Shown piece by piece: positions 25,401 through 34,400 of a stretch of DNA of 64,000 bases. The stretch comes from UBA5436 sp050951845. GTDB lineage: Bacteria > Bacillota > Clostridia > Saccharofermentanales > DTU023. How positions within the stretch are numbered: position 1 is the stretch's first letter; each line of letters begins with the position of its first letter. Under the pieces are notes generated by a model. The model had not been told where the DNA came from and searched no databases. It saw only the letters and a list, made by a program, of their open reading frames with translations. The stretch is taken from NCBI GenBank assembly GCA_050951845.1, contig JBMNJV010000004.1:186001-250000 (forward strand), in the 5' to 3' direction. The translations under genes were made by a program, and so were the position numbers.

Positions 25401-28400
25401 AAGCTTAATTAGTATTGAAAGTAGTGCGTTTGCCGTAAATCGGCTGACGGAACTGACAATCAGCAATAATCCCGAATTAGCCTCGATCGGGAATTATGCC
25501 TTCCAGAGCAATCAGCTGGCAGAGGCGACTTTAGAAAATTTACCGAAGCTCACGGATCTTGAGCCATATACTTTTTCAAATAATCCCGGTCATGTGGATT
25601 ACTACAACAATGTCGTCGTCTGGGATCTGCCTAAAGATGATAACACCCTTCCGTCGAAGGCAAACTATCTTGTCAATCCCGATACCGAAGAATCTTTGAA
25701 TAATGTCTGGGTTGCCGAAGATTTTACCTATACGGTCACGAATGGTGAAGCTACGATCACTGGTTTTTCCGAACAGGGATCGAAGCGTTTCGGATTAGTT
25801 CCTGGTGTAAGACCGGTCATTTTTCCGGCTAAAGATCCTGCAGGAAATCCTGTTGTCGGTATCGCCGATCATTCCTTTGCCAATAAAAATCTGGATTCGA
25901 TTGATCTCACCGGTATGACGAGTCTGCGCACAATCGGGGCGAGTGCGTTCTATAATAATGGTTTGACCGAAGTCAGCTTCAATGGCCTGGACAACCTTGT
26001 GGAAATCGGCAGCTCCGCTTTCAGCAGTAACAAATTGAGTCAAGTGGATCTGGGTATGCTGAATAAATTGCAGCGAATCGGAACCTATGCGTTTTCATCC
26101 AATCTTATTACAAAAGTGAAGCTTGCCGGCGCAGTCTCTTTGCAGACGATTGATACATCTGCTTTTCAAAGTAATCGAATTTCTGAAATAGACTTCGGCT
26201 ATTTACCGAAATTGACACTGATCAATAGCAACGCATTCTATAGTCAGGGCGGCGATCCGCTCCGTCTGGATCTCTCGGGACTTACAGCTTTACGGACAAT
26301 CGGCTATAAAGCATTCGAAAGTACGAATCTAGTTTCGCTTGTGTTTGGTGATTTGAAAAATCTGACGTCAATTGGTACCGATGCCTTTTCAAATCATAGA
26401 CTGACCGGTGAACTCGATCTGTCCGGTCTTGATTCTCTGACAACGATCAACTCCGATGCATTTGAAACATCTTCGTCTAGCTCCTACGGGATCACAAATG
26501 TAATATTTCCCGATTCCGGCAATCTGGTCAATATCTACTCTTATGCCTTTCGCTACAACAGGTTGCAAGAAGTTGATTTAAGCAAGCAGACAAAACTTGC
26601 CTCCATCGGTAGCTACGCTTTTGCCGGCAACCTTATTGAAGATATTAAGTTTCCTCAGGATGCACCTCTGAATGCCATTCAAAGCTATGCATTCCAGTCG
26701 AACAGATTGCGGGAATTGGATCTGAGACCGCTGACTAATTTGAAATATCTTTATTATTCAACATTCGGTTACAATGCGATCGGCGATGTTTTTGCACCGG
26801 ATAGTCTCACTTCTCTGAATGACTACACATTTTACTACAACAAAATTAACGTAGGTTCCGCGATTAATACAGAAGCCATAATTCATATCACTGAGCCGAC
26901 AACACTGAAAAATTATACCAATGCAAGCGGTTGGGGTCACCTGATTAATCCGAAAAAATTGATTTTTACCTACAGAGATCGAGACGGCAACGAGATTTTA
27001 CCGAGCAGGGTTGAATATTACAAAGGCACGAAGACCAGTGAAACTTATTATGCTCCGGATATGGCGCTGTATCTGGCTAATCCGGCTTCCGAGACAGTCA
27101 TGTTTCGTGATGATCAGTCTGTTTACAATATCGAATTTGTCTATGATGCTCTCGTGTTTTTTGCGACCGATAACGTGACAATCGAGCATGCCAATGTAGG
27201 TACGAATCGCGCTTATGTGGGTAATATATTAAACACGAGTTTAAAGCTCGGCCTCTCGTCTGAATCGGAGGAGTATGAGAATGTTGAACTGAGGGTTTAT
27301 TATAACCCTGAATTTATTGACAGTACAAAAGTAACGGCGCCTCTTTTAGGCAACAATGACTATACGATCACGAAGCCAACAGACGGTAAACCCTATATTT
27401 CGTTTAATTTTCCGCGACTTGTCGGTGGTCAATCTTTTGAAATTCCTGTGACATGGGCATTTAAGAAAGATTATACTCCGCAGAATCAAATCGAAATTCT
27501 CTACACACAGCTGAGAGATGCGAATAATGAGCTGATCGCTGCTGCTGTCGATCAGACGGGAAAACCCATGAATCCGACAATCGAAGCGTACTACGACGAA
27601 CCTTATATCGAAAAGGGCGCCGTCGGCACGAATCAGTATATCGGGGGACCGCGTGTAGCAGGCAGCTTTAAGACAACGGAGATCAACGGTCAAAATGTCA
27701 ATCATGTGGACGTGCCTGTCGATGTTACATATAGTTTCCGTATTATGCAATCGACTTATAATTCGAACTTCGACCGGAACATTGAAAGTATTAAATATAT
27801 TGACATGCTCCCGAGCTATGAAGCAGTAGAAAACGGATCAATTGTAACCAAGACGGCACTGATCAATCTCGATACTAGTCCCAACTGGTCATATTACGAT
27901 CCTCTTACAGAAATGCCTACCGAAGAAGTTACTGCTTATGGTATTGTGACCCTGCCGAATTATGACAAGGATTATGCATATTCGTATCCGACACTGAACT
28001 TGCAATTCCCGGGGGGGATCAAAGATCAGACGGTAACTAATAATGTTGAAGTACAGCTCATACCAGCTAATAAGCCGGCCGGAGAACCGGTGATCGTGAA
28101 GACGGATGAGGTGCCTATTTCACTTATTCCCGGAAGTGCACCGCCACAGACTGATCCTGTAGCTGAAGTAACAAACTTGACGAAGTCGGTTTACCCGTTA
28201 AACGTACTTGATTATAATCCGACGAAAGAGAAGGCAAGCTTTACCTGGCCGCTTCGCTTTGTTGTCGGAACAAACGATCTCGCCGTAACCAAGGTCTTTA
28301 CAAATGTCGTTTTTGAGGACTTTGCACTCGATGATCGCCTGGTCTTTACAAAGGTTCAGTTGCCGAGTACCGGTCATATGGCGATAGTGAAGGCCTACCG

Positions 28401-31400
28401 GTCTGACGGTACCGAGATTGTGGGGTATGGCGGGGCAACAAGCGGCGGCATCTATGAATTCCCGACATACAACGACGGTATGGAACGTATCGATAAAATC
28501 ACGGTTGATCTCGGTAATCGCGAAGTTATGACAGGCTACAGCATTAACGTCGTAACGGCATTTGCCAACCCTGATGATGAGACACAAGATTATTACGCCT
28601 GTTATAGTTCAACAGATCATGCAAAAAATTACTTGCCGAATTCTGCCAAAGCTACGGCATCCTTTACTGCGGACGGCGTAACAGGAACTTATACTTCAGG
28701 AACGGCAACCAGCAGAACCCAGATCCTGCCTTTTGAGCTGAAAGTGATTCCGGATAAGATCCAGACGTTCCGTTCGTCAGAGTCCGGCCAAGACATGGAG
28801 ACCCAACTTCCGCAATATCCAGGCGACGAGGGAAGATATACGATCGGGATCAAAAGAAGCCTGAACAACCGGCCATTTACGATGACCGATGCCGATCTGC
28901 CGATTTATAATTTCCGCCTGGTTGACCTCTTACCTGTTGATATCGTGGTCAAGCCTGAAAACATATTATTAAAAAAAGAATTTGCTCTCCAACCCGGTGC
29001 TAAGTTTGAAATGGTTGCCGATTACGGTTCGACAGGCAGAGTCGCTATTATTTTCACGGCAGATTCTGTGACTGCTGACGTTACGACTGTTGCTTTTATC
29101 GATGCGAAGCTCGATTTGGCTATGAACGCCGGCTTCCATACGAACGATCTCTACCTGTCTTTTGATACGGGAACGGGACATGACTGGGACTACGGTCAAC
29201 CCGTGACAACTGCTGATTTAGGCGACAACCCGGAAAATCCATATATGCATGACTATGTTTCACTCTTTATGGCGAAAGCACAAGCGATGAATGCAGTGAA
29301 ATATGTGCGCAATGCAAAAATCGATGCCGTGACTGGTGGTCTTATCGGTACCGGCACATGGTCTGACGGTATCTATACCGAAGATTCCGGTTACTTCCAG
29401 TATAGACTTTTTGTTAAGAATGATACGATTCACGATCGCGATCATAATGAAATTTACGATGTCTTCCCTTATTATTTAGATAAGGTGACGCAGATGAACT
29501 CGGAAGGTTTGCGTGCCAGTCGCGGTTCCGCCTTCAGTAATAAAATTCTTGCTGCCAGACTCGAAGGAACAACAGCAGATCAGTTCAAGATTCAATTCAC
29601 GACTGGTAATGTCAATATCCCTGATTATGTTGAAGCCGGAGTATATCTCAAAGGCTTAACCTGGGTAGATGCCGGTGCAAACGGGTCAGCTCCGGAAGGT
29701 GTGACGGCAATGCGGATCATTCCCGAATCCGGCTCTACCGGCCTGATTAAAAAAGAAGACACACTCATTGTCATCGTTGACGCTCAGGCTCCTGAGCATA
29801 ATGCAGAGACGTCCGGTAAACGGGGCTATAACAGTTTCATTCGTACGGATGATGCGCTCGGCGACAGGTTCCTCGAAGTCCAATCTGTCTGGAACGAAGT
29901 GCCGGCCCCGCAGGGAACTCTGCGGATCGAAAAGCGCTCGCGTACATTTGATCCGGTGAATCCGTCCAGGATAGCTTATAATGAACCGCTGTCCGGAGCG
30001 GAATTTACACTCTATAACGAAGGCGGGATTCCGATCAAGACTGCTGTCAGCAACAGTGAGGGTTTTGCCGAATTTGCGGATCTGAGGGTCGGTACATATT
30101 ATATCGTGGAGACAGGTTTTCCGCCCGGACATTATGTGCCGGAGGATAATCCGCAGATTAAAGTAGAGAGATCCGATTGGGAAAATCAACCTAATCTCAT
30201 CTACACTGTCGGACCGCTTTACAATGATCCGATTGTCACAGGTACAGTTGTGCTGGAAAAACTGAATGGGGCCGGTGAACTGATGCCGGGAATCGCCTTT
30301 GCGCTGACTGATCAGTCAAGCAGCAACAAGTTTATGGCGACAACCGGGAGTGACGGCAGGGCTACGTTTAAAGACCTTCCCTATGGCGCATATAGATTAA
30401 CCGAGACCAATGCTCCGAAACTCCTGCTTCCGATCACACCGATTACAGTTAAAATCGATGCGCCGGATAAGCTGGTGCAATTTACCGGTGAAACGGCGTT
30501 GCGCAACGATAGGGCCGAAGTTGCTCTGTTTAAACTCGGCATTCGCGAAACGTTAGATCCGGAAAAAGATTTGTCACAGTATACAAAGGCTGACGGTACT
30601 ATTGTCAGCGAAACCTGGAAATTTGAAATTAAAAACCTGACGAATCCGCAGGAAACGGTCAGACAGGTGACCTTTAGCAGCAGTAACGTACAAAACGGGG
30701 TTAAGCTTTCAAATCTTAAAGTAGGCGATCTCTACGAGATCAAAGAAATTTCCGGACCGGTACAAACGCAGACGCTGTATAATCACAACTCAAATACTTA
30801 TACGTTCAAAATTAATCAGGCCGGGGAGCTGGTTGATGCGGACGGACAGAAGTTTAAAGCACAAAACATTTATTTCCCCAACGAACGCAAGACAGTTGAC
30901 GGGTCAGTCGTGATTACCAAACAAGATGTTGATGAAATCAAACTGACAGGTGCGACATTCAGCCTGGCAAAACTTAATAAAGTGACCTCGACATTTGAAG
31001 AACTCGGAAGAAAAAATTCGGATGCCACAGGTCTCGTCAAGTGGGATCAGCTTTCTGCCGGCAGCTATGAAATACGGGAAGTTGCTGCTCCGGCGGGCTA
31101 TATTAAGACGAGCGCTGTATTTCGTTTCGTAGTCGAAGATTTTGCGACGACCGGTATGCTGACAAACAGCAGTTACACACATCGGGTTGGCGGTTTGACT
31201 CATAACTTCAAGTTTACGGCTGTCAATCGCAAGATTGATCTCAGCCTTGTCAAACGTCACCTGGTGGCAAAGAATGTGCCGGAAGCGGAGAGAGATATTC
31301 TCATTGTACAAAACCCCGGCTATAAGTGGGTAGCTAAACAGGTTGGTTATGATGTATATGAAGTTTTGGGCGGTGCTGTATTTACGCTCTATCAAGAAGT

Positions 31401-34400
31401 AGAAGTAAACGGTGTCAAAGAAAAAGTAATTGTCGCACAAGGTCTTGTTTCCGATGCAGAGGGTTTAATTCCCGTAAATGATATTCCGGGCTTCAGCTGG
31501 GACGAAACGGGTATTTATTATCTTGAAGAAACGGCTCCTCCCAACAATGACTGGTTGAAACCGGCAAAGATGCTGAAAATTGATCTGCCCTCCGTAATCA
31601 GAAACAATCCGGCCGGGACGGCGACAGTCTTCATGGAAAACCAGAGAAAGCTTGGCCAGATTCTGATCTCCAAATATGACCGCTATACAGGTACAAAGCT
31701 GGAGGGTGTAGAGTTCACTCTCTATAAGGGTACCGAGGACACTTATCTCAGCGATCCCAATCCTGTTGTGCGGGAAACAGACATGTATGGTTACAGAAGG
31801 TTTGACGGCTTGTCACTGGGAAATTATGTATTAAAGGAAACGAAAACCTTAGATGGCTACATTTTGGATGACACCATTTATGAAATTGCCGTGACGTCAG
31901 AAAACCGCTATTTTTACTATCATATTTACAATATGCGAGAAGGTGAACTTCTCGATATCCCTGTTAAGAAAGAGTGGCTGGGTGCAGCACCTGAATATGA
32001 CGAGGGAGAAGGACTGGTCGTTGAACTTTACGGGCAGAGCAAAACGGATCCGGAGCATCTTATTGATGTTGCCCTGTTGACGGATGATATCAGCTGGTCA
32101 CACACTTTCAAAGATTTGCTGAAAGAAGATAGTCAAGGTAACAGTTACAGCTATACGATCAAGGAACGGGCACCTTCCGGATACATTGTCGCGGTGGGAG
32201 AGGGCACAGTAAATGGCTCTGATTACGGACTGGGTCAGATGGTAGCGGACGAAATTGTCCTGAAAAACCATGCTCTCGGCAATTTGTCTGTTGCGAAGGT
32301 CTGGCAGGGTCCTTATCCTGAACTTAGACCTGCATTTGTCCAGCTTACCTTGATGCGGGCAGAGTACAATGCAGCATCGGACAGCTACGGCGAATACACT
32401 GCTCAGGGCACAACTGTCAACATTTCCGAAGCGACGAGCTGGGCTCATACTTGGAAGGGCTTAAAGACACATGATGTCGATGGTAATAGATATCGCTATA
32501 AGGTTGCAGAAGCAGCGGTTACGGGTTATCAACCGATAAGTCATAATCCTGATTTCGTTGAGCTGACAAGCGGTACGGAAGTTGAGATCGAGCTGATCAA
32601 CCGCCAAATTCTGACGCAAAAAGCAAGCAAGGTCTGGTCGGACAACTCGCCTGCGGTAAAACCGGCCGTTGTCTTTCAACTTGTGAGAAAAACAGCTGAG
32701 ATGGCAGAATATGAAGTTGTGCAGAATGCTGAATTAAAGACAATACCCGATGGTTCAAGCACGGTGTATTGGCATGATCTCCCCTCAACGGATAATTCAG
32801 GCAATATTTATTCCTACTCGGTTTTCGAGGGGTATTGTAATTCTGAGGATGAGTTTGTCCGGCAGAGTCCGGAAAATTATCGGGTTGAAACAATCTGCAG
32901 ACCGGTTCAAAATGCTGCAGGCATTGAAATCGGCACTGAAGTTATTGTAACTAACAGTTGGCAGGAAACCAGTTTAACCGCTACGAAGACCTGGTCGGAA
33001 GATTCACCGTCAGTCAAGCCGGACATCGAACTTGTACTCCGTCAAAACGGTGAACTCTATAATGGCACGGGTGAACCGAAATTAGTCCGAAACGGAGAGT
33101 CTCAGGCAACCTGGGAGAATTTACCTGTCTACTATTACAAGGATAATAACGGAACTCTCGAGGAATATACTTATCATTACTCGGTTGATGAAGTAAATGT
33201 TCCGGAAAGTTATGACAAGATCCTCATCAGCACCACAGAAGTACTGAACGATTATAATCCGGTTTCGCTCGAGGCTAGAAAAATTTTCGACTTATCAGAT
33301 GTGATGGCAGACTTTCAAGGAGTTAACGTCCTGCCGCAGGAGATCAAGTTCAGTCTTTACAAGACGACTTTTGACGAAGATTCAGGAACGACTTCGATGA
33401 TGAAATTTGATGAAGTTGTTCTGGATGGTGTGGTCGATACGGATATAAATGATTCCGGTGAAATTAGAGAATGGCTTTATTCTTGGAACAAATTACCCAA
33501 ATATTATGATTTGATAGATGAGAACGGTCAGTTGACGCGTGCTGCGAACGAGTACAAAATTATCGAAGAGACGATTCCCGATAATTATGAGCTGATCGAT
33601 ACAAAAGATGTCTCAGATGAAGGAATGTTCCGCTGGGAAGTTACTAATCGGTACTGTAACGGATTTACCGCACATAAAACCTGGGATGTAGGCAATAAGA
33701 CAATCAAGGAACTTAACGGTTTGCCTGAGCTTAAACTTCAACTGTATCGCGGTATTGAATTAGACGATGGAGCAAGAATTGATGAAACTGCTTGGTCAGA
33801 GATTGTCGATGAAGCGGTAACACTTGATGGCAAGGCTGATGACTTAGGTTTGGGTATCAGCCGTGAAACAACGCAAGAGGATAGTCTGACCTGGACATAC
33901 ACTTGGTTTGATTTACCAATCTATGGTGAAGCGGGTGCGGATTTGAATGCCTACGGTATTAACGAGGGTGACCGGGTTCAGTACTTCTATTATGTCAAAG
34001 AAGAGATGAGTGATTCCGTGGCTCAGGACTACTCGCTTGATCCGGACAGTTCCACATCGACATCGCTTGTTAACCGGCTGGATAAGACAAACTTTACTGC
34101 TCGAAAGAGATGGGTCAATGGTCCTGTATTCAACAGACCGGAAGTTGAATTCGTTCTTTACCACGATTATATCGACCCGGAAACGGGTATGAGTACTGAT
34201 GCCGAAGAGATAGCCCGTGCCAAACTTGACGGGAAAGCTGATCAAAACGGAGAAGTGAAACCTTGGATATACGAATTCAAAAATCTGAAACATTATGTTA
34301 AAAATGAGGATGGTACATATTTGAAAGATACTGAGCATAAACCTGTTCCGTATCGTTATTTTGTGCAAGAAGAAGTTGTACCGGATGATTATAAGCTCGA

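Noticed and set aside
24488..34368. many reverse-strand open frames of 60-180 residues within the giant adhesin gene
   Set aside because: They lie entirely inside a strong coding frame, have no ribosome sites, and their composition (Arg/Cys/His/Ile-rich) is typical of antisense shadows of a repetitive gene.
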